A DNA stretch of 26,064 nucleotides, taken from assembly GCA_015489255.1 (NCBI GenBank), contig WGAD01000031.1:1-26064 (forward strand), written 5' to 3'. This DNA comes from Anaerolineales bacterium. Its GTDB lineage: Bacteria > Chloroflexota > Anaerolineae > Anaerolineales > Villigracilaceae. The translations under genes and the position numbers were made by a program. Position 1 is the stretch's first letter, and every line of letters starts with the position of its first letter. A model generated the notes under the pieces. The model saw only the letters and a program-made list of their open reading frames with translations. It had not been told where the DNA came from and made no database searches. Shown piece after piece: positions 13,802 through 21,334 of the stretch.

Positions 13802-13842
13802 AAAACCGGCTGCACCCGCGACTGTTCATCGCGGGTGCAGCC
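13802..13842 (-). terminator. Long perfect hairpin, terminator for the upstream minus-strand gene
   Basis: A 14-bp perfect stem (13808-13821 with 13829-13842, 7-nt loop) has TTTT (13805-13802) just beyond on the minus strand. It ends transcription of the small Cys-rich gene and lies directly against the thioesterase promoter. Confidence 0.7.
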
Positions 13843-13908
13843 TGACCAACTCAGAGGGAGGAGAGAGAGTCTGTCAATCCGGGTGGAGGAGGTGAACCAC
13901 CCAGGATG

Positions 13909-14133
13909 TCAGTCGTCCAATGGATTGTACAACGGATGGGTGCCGGCCCACACACAGGAGGGCGTATCGCGCAAATTGCATTCCAGGTGATGGGAACAGC
14001 GGCGCGCGCGCCGCCGCGGCGGCTGTTCGGGCAGGTGATCGGCGGGGAAGACCAGTTCGCTTTCAATCCGCACCCGCTGCCCGATGTGCTCACATTCGAA
14101 TTCGCGGTCGGTAACCCAGGCAATGGTAGCCAT
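13909..14133 (-). CDS. Small Cys/His-rich protein, unknown
   Basis: I do not recognise this 74-residue protein. It has Cys14 and His16 (FECEH), an Arg-rich run at about 40-45, then Cys46, His48, His49, Cys52 and Cys60 (RRCSHHLECNLRDTPSC), a set that could bind a metal. No membrane helix or signal is present. Gene status rests on a strong AAGGAGG 8 nt before the ATG, a promoter-like TGGAAA-17-TACAAT upstream and a strong terminator downstream. An ATG-containing extension to 14175 is rejected because it passes the ribosome site. It follows the sugar dehydrogenase gene by 117 bp on the same strand. Confidence 0.62.
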   Translation of the reverse strand: MATIAWVTDREFECEHIGQRVRIESELVFPADHLPEQPPRRRARRCSHHLECNLRDTPSCVWAGTHPLYNPLDD

Positions 14134-14161
14134 TTGGCGCCTCCTTTGTGTGCGCAAGTGT

Positions 14162-14190
14162 ATTGTAGAAAACATTCACCCGTTTTTCCA
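14162..14190 (-). promoter_or_regulatory. Promoter of the small Cys-rich gene
   Basis: On the minus strand TGGAAA (14185-14190), a 17-nt spacer and TACAAT (14162-14167) predict a start near 14155. The -35 is identical to that proposed for ccdA. Confidence 0.5.
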
Positions 14191-14250
14191 GTGACAGGCG
14201 TCATCTTTTGGCGGAGGAAGCCTCGCAGTGCGTATGACGAATTTCCTGCT

Positions 14251-15549
14251 TTAGGGCGCCGGCACCAGTTTGAGCACCTGCCCCCGATAATCGACCAGGT
14301 ACACTTCTCCGGAGGGGTCCTGGCCGAAAGAAGCGATATTACCCAAAGAGGCATAGAGCAGGCGGTTTTCCCAGGTTCCCGCGTCGGTGCGGCGCAACCC
14401 CCAAACGTGCCCGCTGCAAAAATCGCTGTAGAGATACAGGCCCTGCCATTCGGGGGGCAGGTCGCTGCCGCGATAGACCACGCCGCCGGTGATCGAGCAG
14501 CCCTGGTCGTGGCCGTATTCGTATACGGGGAAGATGAGGCCGGCGTCTTCGGGCGGCTGCCCTTCGAACGGGTGGCTGCCTTCGTAGTAATCCCAGCCGA
14601 AGTTGTACGGCGGGGGCGCTCCAGCGGGGAGGTAATCGACCTCTTCCCATTTTTCTTGCCCCACATCGGCGATGTACAGATCGCCGGTGGCCGGGTCGAA
14701 GGTGAAGCGCCAGGGGTTACGCAACCCCCAGGCCCACACTTCGGCGCGTCCTCCGCCGTGGGTAAAGGGGTTGTCTGCCGGGATGGCGTAAGGCTGCCCG
14801 CTGTGAACGTCTATGCGAAGAATCTTGCCCAGCAGGCTGTTGGTGTTTTGGGCGTTGCCGTGCGGGTCGGCACGGTAACCGCCATCGCCGAGGGCGATGT
14901 AAAGGTAACCGTCGGGGCCGAAGGCCAGGCCGCCGCCGTTGTGGTTGGCGTAGGGCTGGCTGATGTGCAGCAGGCGCGTCTCGCTGGCCGGATCAGCTTG
15001 TGTGGGGGTGGCCCGCTGGTAGCGGGCGATGACGGTGTTGCCGTCGCGGTCGGTGTAGTTGAGGTAAAAAAAGCCGTTTTCCGCATAAGCCGGGTCGAAA
15101 GCCAGCCCGAGCAGCCCTTGTTCACCACCCTCGGTGCCGACGCGGTCGCGGATGTCCAGGAAGGGCGTCGGTTGCAGGCTGCCATCGGCTTCCGCCAGGC
15201 GAATGAGGCCGTCTTGCTCGAGGACGAAGAGCCAGCCGCTGCCATCGGGCGGCGATTGGAGGTCCACCGGACGGTTCAACCCCTGGATGAGCGGCTCCCA
15301 TTGTGCGCTTTCGGGCTGAGGAAAGGCCTGGGAGGCGGCGGTAGCCGTCGGACTGGGGACAGGGGTTGCCGTTTGTTCCGTGGGCAGGGATGCGGATGGG
15401 CTGGCCGCTGGCAGCGCCGTGTGAACGGGTGGGGTGTAGGTTGTCAGCGGTGCGCCGCCGGGATCGCGCCGCCGTTGCAGCAGCCAGCCGAGCAGCATCA
15501 GCAGCAAAGCCAGGGCGATGAGTTTAAGCAAGAGACGGCGTGAGGGCAT
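14251..15549 (-). CDS. PQQ-dependent sugar dehydrogenase-like beta-propeller (sGDH/HHIP type)
   Basis: This 432-residue protein is exported: a basic start and membrane helix (about residues 6-24) are followed by a Pro/Thr/Ser-rich spacer (about 29-80) and a six-bladed propeller of the soluble glucose dehydrogenase type (from about 83). The signature NHNGGGLAFGPDGYLYIALG carries His203 at the place of the catalytic histidine of soluble glucose dehydrogenase. GLAFDPAYAENGFFYLNYT, WGLRNPWRFTFDP and DLYIADVGQ are also typical. Family members oxidise aldoses with PQQ, though many homologues in this branch have unknown substrates. GAGGGG lies just upstream of the ATG, overlapping the end of the YkvA-like gene 3 bp away, so the two are co-transcribed. 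PQQ biosynthesis genes are not in the window. Confidence 0.9.
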   Translation of the reverse strand: MPSRRLLLKLIALALLLMLLGWLLQRRRDPGGAPLTTYTPPVHTALPAASPSASLPTEQTATPVPSPTATAASQAFPQPESAQWEPLIQGLNRPVDLQSPPDGSGWLFVLEQDGLIRLAEADGSLQPTPFLDIRDRVGTEGGEQGLLGLAFDPAYAENGFFYLNYTDRDGNTVIARYQRATPTQADPASETRLLHISQPYANHNGGGLAFGPDGYLYIALGDGGYRADPHGNAQNTNSLLGKILRIDVHSGQPYAIPADNPFTHGGGRAEVWAWGLRNPWRFTFDPATGDLYIADVGQEKWEEVDYLPAGAPPPYNFGWDYYEGSHPFEGQPPEDAGLIFPVYEYGHDQGCSITGGVVYRGSDLPPEWQGLYLYSDFCSGHVWGLRRTDAGTWENRLLYASLGNIASFGQDPSGEVYLVDYRGQVLKLVPAP

Positions 15550-15552
15550 GGC

Positions 15553-15921
15553 TTACCCCTCGTCTGGGTCGCGGATTTCTCCGTCGATCACTTCGGGCGG
15601 GGGCGATGCATCATCGTCCGGGGGCAGCAGCCCTAACGCCCGCTTGTGTTCAGCAACGACGTGAGGCGGGCTGAGTTCGATGAATAGATTGACGCCCAGC
15701 CAGAGAATGGCGGCGTCGTCCAGCGCACCGATGACGGGCAAGGCCATGCCGGGCGCCAGGTCCAGGGGCCAGGCCAGGTACGCCAGCGAGCCAATGGGCA
15801 AAATCTTCAACAAAGCCGGAACGCGCGCGTCTTGAAACAGCCGCCACACCAGGCGGATGCGCTGCGCCAGTTCACGAATGGCGCTGATATTTTGCGGGGG
15901 TTGGAATGGTTGTTGAGACAT
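15553..15921 (-). CDS. YkvA/DUF1232 family small membrane protein
   Basis: This 122-residue protein carries the DUF1232 core: ILPIGSLAYLAWPLDLAP, then PVIGALDDAAILWLGVNLF, with the conserved DxxP-like turn and the GxLDD motif, giving one or two membrane hairpins. The last 30 residues are acidic and Pro-rich. The function of the family is not established. AGGAGG lies 3 nt from the ATG, and a -10 box (15937-15942) predicts a leader of only about 9 nt. It is the first gene of a pair with the PQQ-type dehydrogenase. Confidence 0.88.
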   Translation of the reverse strand: MSQQPFQPPQNISAIRELAQRIRLVWRLFQDARVPALLKILPIGSLAYLAWPLDLAPGMALPVIGALDDAAILWLGVNLFIELSPPHVVAEHKRALGLLPPDDDASPPPEVIDGEIRDPDEG

Positions 15922-15936
15922 GTTCCTCCTGCCATG

Positions 15937-15942
15937 ATTATA
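15937..15942 (-). promoter_or_regulatory. -10 box of the YkvA-like gene
   Basis: TATAAT on the minus strand predicts a start near 15930, so the AGGAGG would be the very 5' end of the mRNA. No clear -35. Confidence 0.45.
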
Positions 15943-15943
15943 T

Positions 15944-16080
15944 AAGCATTTTTGTTTTTACACGGCACCCCAAAGACGGGGAACACGGCGTTTTCCTGCG
16001 ATCGCCGGGCGTTGCTTATCAGGTCGTTCACGCAACCATGCTTTTTTGTGCACTCCCCGAAGACGCGGAGAAAACGCCCC
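15944..16080. repeat. Degenerate intergenic direct/inverted repeat
   Basis: Two similar blocks, around 15944-15980 (T-rich, then CACCCCAAAGACGGGGA) and 16040-16072 (T-rich, then CACTCCCCGAAGACGCGGAG), form a rough direct repeat. GGCGTTTTC (15987-15995) and GAAAACGCC (16070-16078) are perfect inverted copies. This fills the 185-bp gap between arsC and the YkvA-like gene; no gene is seen there. Confidence 0.4.
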
Positions 16081-16106
16081 GCACCTTTGGCCTGCCCCGG
16101 CGGGGG

Positions 16107-16526
16107 TCAGCTTGTTTCCCAGGCATTGAGCAAACGCGGGATTTCAGCAGCGATTTGGTCGCGCACCTGGCGGAAGGCCTCCAGCACCTCGGCTTCGGCG
16201 CCCTCCGCTGCGGCAGGATCAGGATACCCGCTGTGCAGACGTTCCCCTTTTCCCAGCCATACCGGACAAGTCTCGGCGGCGTGATCGCAGACGGTGATGA
16301 CGACATCAAAATCCATTCCCCGAAAGACATCCGCGTGTTTGGGCGCCCCTTGATGAAAGAGGCCGATCTCTCGCAGAACCTGTATGGTCAGCGGGTGCAC
16401 ACGGTCAGCGGGCGCAGTTCCCGCGCTAAAGGCCTGCCAGCGTCCGCCCATCTCGTGGTTGACAATGGCCTCTGCCATTTGCGAGCGACAGGAATTGCCG
16501 GTACAGAGAAACAAGACCTTATACAT
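16107..16526 (-). CDS. arsC: Arsenate reductase, thioredoxin-coupled LMW-phosphatase type
   Basis: This 139-residue enzyme reduces arsenate to arsenite with a LMW-tyrosine-phosphatase fold. The P-loop is LFLCTGNSCRSQMAEA with nucleophile Cys8 and Arg14; Cys80 and Cys87 in ITVCDHAAETCPV are the second and third redox cysteines, as in thioredoxin-linked ArsC, so the triad is intact. DPAAAEG further on fits the general-acid loop. I start at MYKVLF (16526); AAGGAGG lies 11 nt upstream. An in-frame extension to 16613 lacks homology-like sequence and crosses the promoter. No arsR, arsB or acr3 is nearby, so the arsenic role is inferred from the protein alone. Confidence 0.92.
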   Translation of the reverse strand: MYKVLFLCTGNSCRSQMAEAIVNHEMGGRWQAFSAGTAPADRVHPLTIQVLREIGLFHQGAPKHADVFRGMDFDVVITVCDHAAETCPVWLGKGERLHSGYPDPAAAEGAEAEVLEAFRQVRDQIAAEIPRLLNAWETS

Positions 16527-16551
16527 TGCCTGGGCAACCTCCTTGCCAACC

Positions 16552-16581
16552 ATTGTATCAGAGACGGGGCGCATTTTTTCA
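16552..16581 (-). promoter_or_regulatory. Promoter of arsC
   Basis: On the minus strand TTGAAA (16576-16581), an 18-nt spacer and TACAAT (16552-16557) predict a start near 16545 and a leader of about 19 nt that begins with the AAGGAGG. Confidence 0.5.
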
Positions 16582-16582
16582 A

Positions 16583-16730
16583 CCTGAGTTTCGGATAAGA
16601 AGGCTTTATCCAAACTGTCATTGCGAGCCGCCGTAGGCGGCGTGGCAATCCCCTGGATGGCTGGGCGGGAGATGGCTTCGGGCGCTCTGCACCCTCGCCA
16701 TGACGCTGCTCATCGTTATCCGCAATTCAG
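16583..16730. repeat. Nested palindromic repeat element, MITE-like
   Basis: Outer arms CTGAGTTTCGGATAA (16583-16597) and TTATCCGCAATTCAG (16716-16730) are inverted copies matching at 13 of 15 positions. Inside, TGTCATTGCGAG (16615-16626) and CTCGCCATGACG (16694-16705) are a second inverted pair (10 of 12). It carries no ORF. The TGTCATTGCGAG type of element is a widespread high-copy repeat in environmental bacterial genomes. It occupies most of the 313-bp gap between arsC and dnaE; the rest holds the two promoters. Confidence 0.6.
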
Positions 16731-16780
16731 TTTTTTAATGTGCCGTTATCTTAAAACCTGAATAGAGAAGCAAGGCTACG

Positions 16781-16789
16781 TGCTATAAT
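16781..16789 (+). promoter_or_regulatory. Extended -10 promoter of dnaE
   Basis: TGC followed by a perfect TATAAT gives an extended -10 with a predicted start near 16796 and a leader of about 44 nt. No good -35 is seen. Confidence 0.55.
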
Positions 16790-16839
16790 CACACGCGTAC
16801 TTATCTTGCCCCCCTCTCCAATTCACGAGAAAGATCCCC

Positions 16840-19800
16840 ATGTCTTTTGCCCACTTGCACGTCCACACCATCTATTCGCTGCTGGATGGATACAGCCATA
16901 TCGATCGCTTGATGCAGCGCGTCAAAGAGATGAACATGCCGGCGGTCGCGGTGACCGATCACGGCACCATGTATGGCGTCATCGAGTTCTACCGCGCCGC
17001 TCGCAACGCCGGGGTGAAACCGATCATCGGCATCGAAACGTATATGGCGGCCCGCGGCATGCAAGACCGCGACCCGCGCCTGGATAAAAAATCCACGCAC
17101 TTGCTTTTGTTGGCCGAAAACGAAGTCGGATACAAAAACCTGTTGAAAATCGCTTCGGCGGCCCAGACGGACGGCTTTTATTACTATCCGCGCATCGATC
17201 ACGACTTTTTGGCCGAACACGCCGAAGGATTGATCTGTACCAGCGGCTGTCTGGGCGCGGAAATCCCGCAGGCCTTGCTGAAGGAAGACCCGGAAGAAGC
17301 CGTCCGGCGGATGAACTGGTATTACGATGTCTTTGGGCCGGACCGTTTTTATGTGGAGCTGCAGCACCACAACATCGCCGAAATCACCGAAGTCAACCGG
17401 CAACTGGTGGAACTGGGCGCGCGCTATTCCGCGAAGTTCGTCGCCACCAATGATGTCCATTACATTGACCCGGAGGACGCCTATTTCCAGGATGTGATGC
17501 TCGCCATCCAGACCGGCAAGCCGCTGTCCGCTGCCGACCGTTTCCGCATGGAAGGCTCGGATTATTATTTGCGTTCGCCGGAGGAGATGAGGCAACTTTT
17601 TGCGGAAGTGCCCGGCGCCATCAGCAACACGCTGGAAATCGCCGAGCGTTGCAACGTGGAATTCCGCTTTGCGGATGAGACCCACGAATACCACCTGCCC
17701 CATTTCCCGGTGCCGGAAGGCGAAACGGCCCAAACCTATCTGCGCAAGCTGTGCGAGGCGGGCGCGCGCAAGCGCTACGGGGCACGGGCGACCAGCCAGG
17801 AAGTGGTCGATCGCCTGAACTATGAACTGGACGTCATCCACACCATGGGGTTCGACGCCTACTTCCTGATTGTGTGGGACCTGTGCCGCTACTCGCGTGA
17901 AAAAGGCATCTGGTATAACGCCCGTGGTTCTGCGGCCGGTTCGATTGTGGCCTATACGCTGGGCATTACCCTGGTGGACCCGCTCGACAAGGGCCTGCTC
18001 TTCGAACGCTTCCTCAATCCCGGGCGCGTTTCCATGCCCGATATCGACCTGGATTTCCCGGACGACCGGCGCGAAGAATTACTGGCCTATACCGCCCAAA
18101 AATACGGCTCCGACAAGGTAGCGCAGATCATCACCTTCGGCACCCTGGGCTCCAAGGCCGCGGTGCGCGATGTGGGCCGGGTGATGGAGGTGGACCTCGA
18201 TACGGTCAACCGCATCAGCAAATTGATTCCGCAAAAAAACAACAAGCCGGTTTCGCTGAAAAAAGCCCTGGAGGAATCCGCCGAGTTGCGCGAATGGTAT
18301 GAACGAGACCCCAGGGTAAAAAAGCTGATCGATACCGCCTCCCGCCTGGAAGGGGTGGTCCGCAACCCGGGGACGCACGCCGCCGGCGTGGTGGTCGGCG
18401 ACAAGCCGCTGGTGGAATACCTTCCTTTGCACCGGCCCACCAACCAGAACGCCGAAAGCGCCATTCCCACCGTCACCCAGTTCGAGATGAGCATCCTCGA
18501 TTCGCTGGGGATGCTCAAGGTCGATTTCCTCGGCCTGTCTACGCTGACGGTCATGTCCCGCGCCTGCGATTTAATCAAGGAGCGGCATGGCGTGGAATAC
18601 AACCTGGCGAACATCCCCCACGACGACCCGGCCACCTATGAATTGCTTGGCCGCGGCCAGACGGCGGGCGTCTTCCAGCTGGAAGGCAACGGGATGACCC
18701 GTTACCTGGTGGAAATGCAGCCCAAAACCTGGGACAATGTGATCGCCATGGTGGCGCTTTACCGACCGGGGCCGATGGAATTCATCCCGCAATATATTCG
18801 CCGTATGCGGGGGGAGGAGGAGGTCACCTACAAGCACCCCTGGCTGGAGGAGATCTTCGCCGAAACATACGGCATTCCGGTCTATCAGGAACAGATCATG
18901 CAGGCCGCGGTCAAACTGGCGGGGTATAACCGTTCCGAGGCCGACAACCTGCGCAAGGCGATTGCCAAGAAAAAGAAGAAACAACTGATCAAGCACCGCG
19001 CCAAGTTCATCGAAGGCGCCGTAAAAAACGGTATTCCGCGCCACACGGCGGAAGAGATCTTCGATGAATGGGAAGAATTCGCCCGCTACGGTTTCAACAA
19101 ATCTCATGCGGCGGTCTATGGCCTGATGGCCGTGCAAACGGCCTTTCTCAAGGCGCACTATCCGGCGGAGTTCATGGCCGCGCTGATGTCGGTATTTAAA
19201 TCGGACACCAGCAAGATCACAACCTACATCAATGAAAGCCGCAAGATGGGGCTGGAGGTCTTGCCGCCGGATGTCAACGTCAGCCGCTACGATTTCAGCA
19301 TCGAAGACTTGCCCGGTGGCCGGACGGCCATTCGCTACGGGTTGGGGGCGGTGAAGACCGTCGGCTACGGCCCGGTAGAGGCCATCATCAAGCCGCGCGA
19401 CGCCGACGGCCCCTTTGCCAACCTGGATGATTTCATTCGCCGGGTGGACCTGCGCGCCGTGGGCAAGCGCGCGCTGGAAGCCTTGATCAAGGTAGGCGCG
19501 CTGGATGCCTTTGGCAGCCGGGCGGGTTTGTTGTCGATCCTCGATCAGATCACCGGACAGAGCGCATCCTATTTCCGCGCCAGCGAGGCCGGGCAGCTCA
19601 GCCTCTTTGGCGAGGCGACCTCGGTACAGTTCAACGCCATCCATGTGCCGGAGATCGAAACCGACCGCCGCGAACAGCTCAACTGGGAACGGGAATTGCT
19701 GGGGATCTTTGTCAGCGATCACCCGCTACGCCCTTATGCCGACTTTTTGACCCAGGGCGTTTCGCACACGGCCAACACCATCGAAGAAGCGCAGAAGAAC

Positions 19801-20490
19801 CAGCGCGTGCGCGTGGCCGGGATGGTCAACCGGGTGCGCCGCCACATGACCAAAACGGGCAAAGAGATGGCTTTTGCCACCATAGAAGATTTATACGGCA
19901 ACATCGAACTGGTGCTCTTCCCCAAAACCTGGGAGCAATACCGCCATTTGCTGACAGAAGACCGCGTGCTGGTGGTGGAAGGCAAGGCGGATGACACCTC
20001 ACCGCCCAAAGTGCTGGTCGATCACATCAGCACGGAGATGACGATTGTTGTGGCCGCCGAAGAAGAGGAGGGAGACGCCCCCCCAGCCGTGCGGGAGAGT
20101 GCTGCGGCCTATGCCCCCTCATGGCAGGCGGTGGAGATGCCGCCAGAACCGCCCCTGTCCCCGTTTGAAGTGCCACCAGCCGGCGGCAACGGCGCCGCGG
20201 CGCCGGCCAGCGTTCAGCCGCCAGCCGGCCCTGAGTCGGCTGCCCGGCTTCCCCGACAGCTGACCGTCGTCCTGCGCAGCAGCGCAGACCGTGCCCGCGA
20301 CATCCGCCTGGTGGAACGCGTGTGCCGGTTGCTGCAATCGGTGCCGGGAGAGGATCGTTTCATGTTGCGCATCATCCAAAACGGGCACGAGCATCTGATC
20401 GACTTTCCTCGCCATCGCACCGACATCAACCGGGTGTTGCCCGGTCTGCGCAAATGGCTGGATGAACACGATTTGTTGATTGAAAAATAG
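16840..20490 (+). CDS. dnaE: DNA polymerase III alpha subunit
   Basis: This 1216-residue replicative polymerase has an N-terminal PHP domain in which nine probable zinc ligands are all present (His7, His9, Asp16, His41, Glu66, His87, Cys137, Asp205, His207), as in Thermus DnaE and unlike E. coli, so it may proofread by itself. The C-family catalytic aspartates are Asp401 and Asp403 in MPDIDLDFPDDRR and Asp562 in KVDFLGLS; ARGSAAGSIVAYTLG and FARYGFNKSHAAVYG are also diagnostic. An OB fold (about 988-1065) with TKTGKEMAFATIEDLYG follows, then a Pro/Ala/Glu-rich linker (about 1072-1140) and a short C-terminal domain. The start has only a weak GAGAAAG site. It stands alone after the repeat element and converges on the acetyltransferase gene. 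Confidence 0.97.
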   Translation: MSFAHLHVHTIYSLLDGYSHIDRLMQRVKEMNMPAVAVTDHGTMYGVIEFYRAARNAGVKPIIGIETYMAARGMQDRDPRLDKKSTHLLLLAENEVGYKNLLKIASAAQTDGFYYYPRIDHDFLAEHAEGLICTSGCLGAEIPQALLKEDPEEAVRRMNWYYDVFGPDRFYVELQHHNIAEITEVNRQLVELGARYSAKFVATNDVHYIDPEDAYFQDVMLAIQTGKPLSAADRFRMEGSDYYLRSPEEMRQLFAEVPGAISNTLEIAERCNVEFRFADETHEYHLPHFPVPEGETAQTYLRKLCEAGARKRYGARATSQEVVDRLNYELDVIHTMGFDAYFLIVWDLCRYSREKGIWYNARGSAAGSIVAYTLGITLVDPLDKGLLFERFLNPGRVSMPDIDLDFPDDRREELLAYTAQKYGSDKVAQIITFGTLGSKAAVRDVGRVMEVDLDTVNRISKLIPQKNNKPVSLKKALEESAELREWYERDPRVKKLIDTASRLEGVVRNPGTHAAGVVVGDKPLVEYLPLHRPTNQNAESAIPTVTQFEMSILDSLGMLKVDFLGLSTLTVMSRACDLIKERHGVEYNLANIPHDDPATYELLGRGQTAGVFQLEGNGMTRYLVEMQPKTWDNVIAMVALYRPGPMEFIPQYIRRMRGEEEVTYKHPWLEEIFAETYGIPVYQEQIMQAAVKLAGYNRSEADNLRKAIAKKKKKQLIKHRAKFIEGAVKNGIPRHTAEEIFDEWEEFARYGFNKSHAAVYGLMAVQTAFLKAHYPAEFMAALMSVFKSDTSKITTYINESRKMGLEVLPPDVNVSRYDFSIEDLPGGRTAIRYGLGAVKTVGYGPVEAIIKPRDADGPFANLDDFIRRVDLRAVGKRALEALIKVGALDAFGSRAGLLSILDQITGQSASYFRASEAGQLSLFGEATSVQFNAIHVPEIETDRREQLNWERELLGIFVSDHPLRPYADFLTQGVSHTANTIEEAQKNQRVRVAGMVNRVRRHMTKTGKEMAFATIEDLYGNIELVLFPKTWEQYRHLLTEDRVLVVEGKADDTSPPKVLVDHISTEMTIVVAAEEEEGDAPPAVRESAAAYAPSWQAVEMPPEPPLSPFEVPPAGGNGAAAPASVQPPAGPESAARLPRQLTVVLRSSADRARDIRLVERVCRLLQSVPGEDRFMLRIIQNGHEHLIDFPRHRTDINRVLPGLRKWLDEHDLLIEK

Positions 20491-20515
20491 GCAGCCCGCC
20501 GGTGTGTGCCGCCCC

Positions 20516-21334
20516 TTAACGCGGCGCCGTGCTGGCCTGCGGCAGGCGGCGGAGATCGCGGCAGCGTTCGCAAGTCGGGTTCTGGCAAAGCAGGGCTTGC
20601 GGGTCCTTTTGGACGAGAGCGACGACGGTCTCCAGCAGGCCAGCGACGGGCATGGCACGAACCTGTGCCGTGCCGACCTTCAAAGTGATGGCCGAGTGCA
20701 GGTGGGGGGCGATGGCCTCAAATCCCAGCGAACACCCCGGGAAACCGTGAATTTCGCGCACACCGTGCGGCGTCAGCGCCCAACGGACGAATTGCCGCCG
20801 CCCGGCCAGTTTTTCGCCGTAGTGAATGGCGGTGTTGCTGGTGTGGTCAACGCCCATGAGCAGCACCCAGCCGTCGGCAGCGGCCAGCGCGCCCACAGGC
20901 GCCAGTGGATCGTAGAGCGTCTGCCGGGCCAGCAGGGCATCCACACCTACGCCGCCGAAAGAGAGCAGCGGGTGGCGGGTGCGCCGCGCCTGCCGATGGC
21001 GGAGCAAAACCCGCGGCAGCACGCCCATCATTTTGTGTGGCGGCAAATTGGCGTGAAAGGGAACGGCCATCAGATCCTGGTCGCGGTATGTGCCGTAGGT
21101 CATGCCGTTCAGCGGCGGCCCCACCAACGGGCGGAGCATGGTCTGGTAGGTGAAGGTGGGGGCCATCACACCGGCGGTTTCGGCCAGCAACGCGCCCAGC
21201 AAGGCTTCGGCGCCGCCGCGCACAGGGCCAAAGGCCCGCATGGAGGTATGCACCAGCACCGGGCGATTGCGCAACCCCAGGCTGCGCAACGTCCGGCGGA
21301 AGTCGGGGTAGCCCAGGGTCAGCGGCCTTTCCAC
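20516..21334 (-). CDS. AAC(3)-family N-acetyltransferase (YokD-like)
   Basis: This 272-residue protein belongs to the AAC(3) acetyl-CoA-dependent family. VLVHTSMRAFGPVRGGAEAL contains the CoA-contacting His29-Thr-Ser-Met segment, followed by VMAPTFTYQT, RHPLLSFGGVG and MGVDHTSNTAIHYGE, the last being the conserved active-site region. Many chromosomal members do not confer aminoglycoside resistance, so the substrate is open. The extreme C-terminus has three cysteines (CQNPTCERC), possibly a metal knuckle. It starts at a GTG lying inside the end of the enoyl-CoA hydratase gene (16-bp overlap), without a clear ribosome site, which implies translational coupling. The end lies 25 bp from the dnaE stop. 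Confidence 0.9.
   Translation of the reverse strand: MERPLTLGYPDFRRTLRSLGLRNRPVLVHTSMRAFGPVRGGAEALLGALLAETAGVMAPTFTYQTMLRPLVGPPLNGMTYGTYRDQDLMAVPFHANLPPHKMMGVLPRVLLRHRQARRTRHPLLSFGGVGVDALLARQTLYDPLAPVGALAAADGWVLLMGVDHTSNTAIHYGEKLAGRRQFVRWALTPHGVREIHGFPGCSLGFEAIAPHLHSAITLKVGTAQVRAMPVAGLLETVVALVQKDPQALLCQNPTCERCRDLRRLPQASTAPR

Noticed and set aside
12109..13845. 578-codon plus-strand frame opposite the LLM/M42/thioesterase operon
   Set aside because: The minus-strand genes carry complete family motifs and ribosome sites; the plus frame has none.
13906..15543. 545-codon plus-strand frame opposite the PQQ-type dehydrogenase
   Set aside because: A mirror of the beta-propeller gene; Val/Gly/Ala-rich without motifs.
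16082..16106. GC-rich possible terminator after arsC
   Set aside because: The CCCCGCCGGGG stem has too small a loop and no T-run directly after it on the minus strand.
15944..16730. Possible CRISPR array or tandem repeat
   Set aside because: The repeats are only two diverged blocks and palindromes, with no regular repeat-spacer period and no cas genes.
20516..21334. Aminoglycoside resistance gene acquired by transfer
   Set aside because: No mobile element or composition change is visible, and many chromosomal AAC(3)-family proteins are not resistance enzymes.
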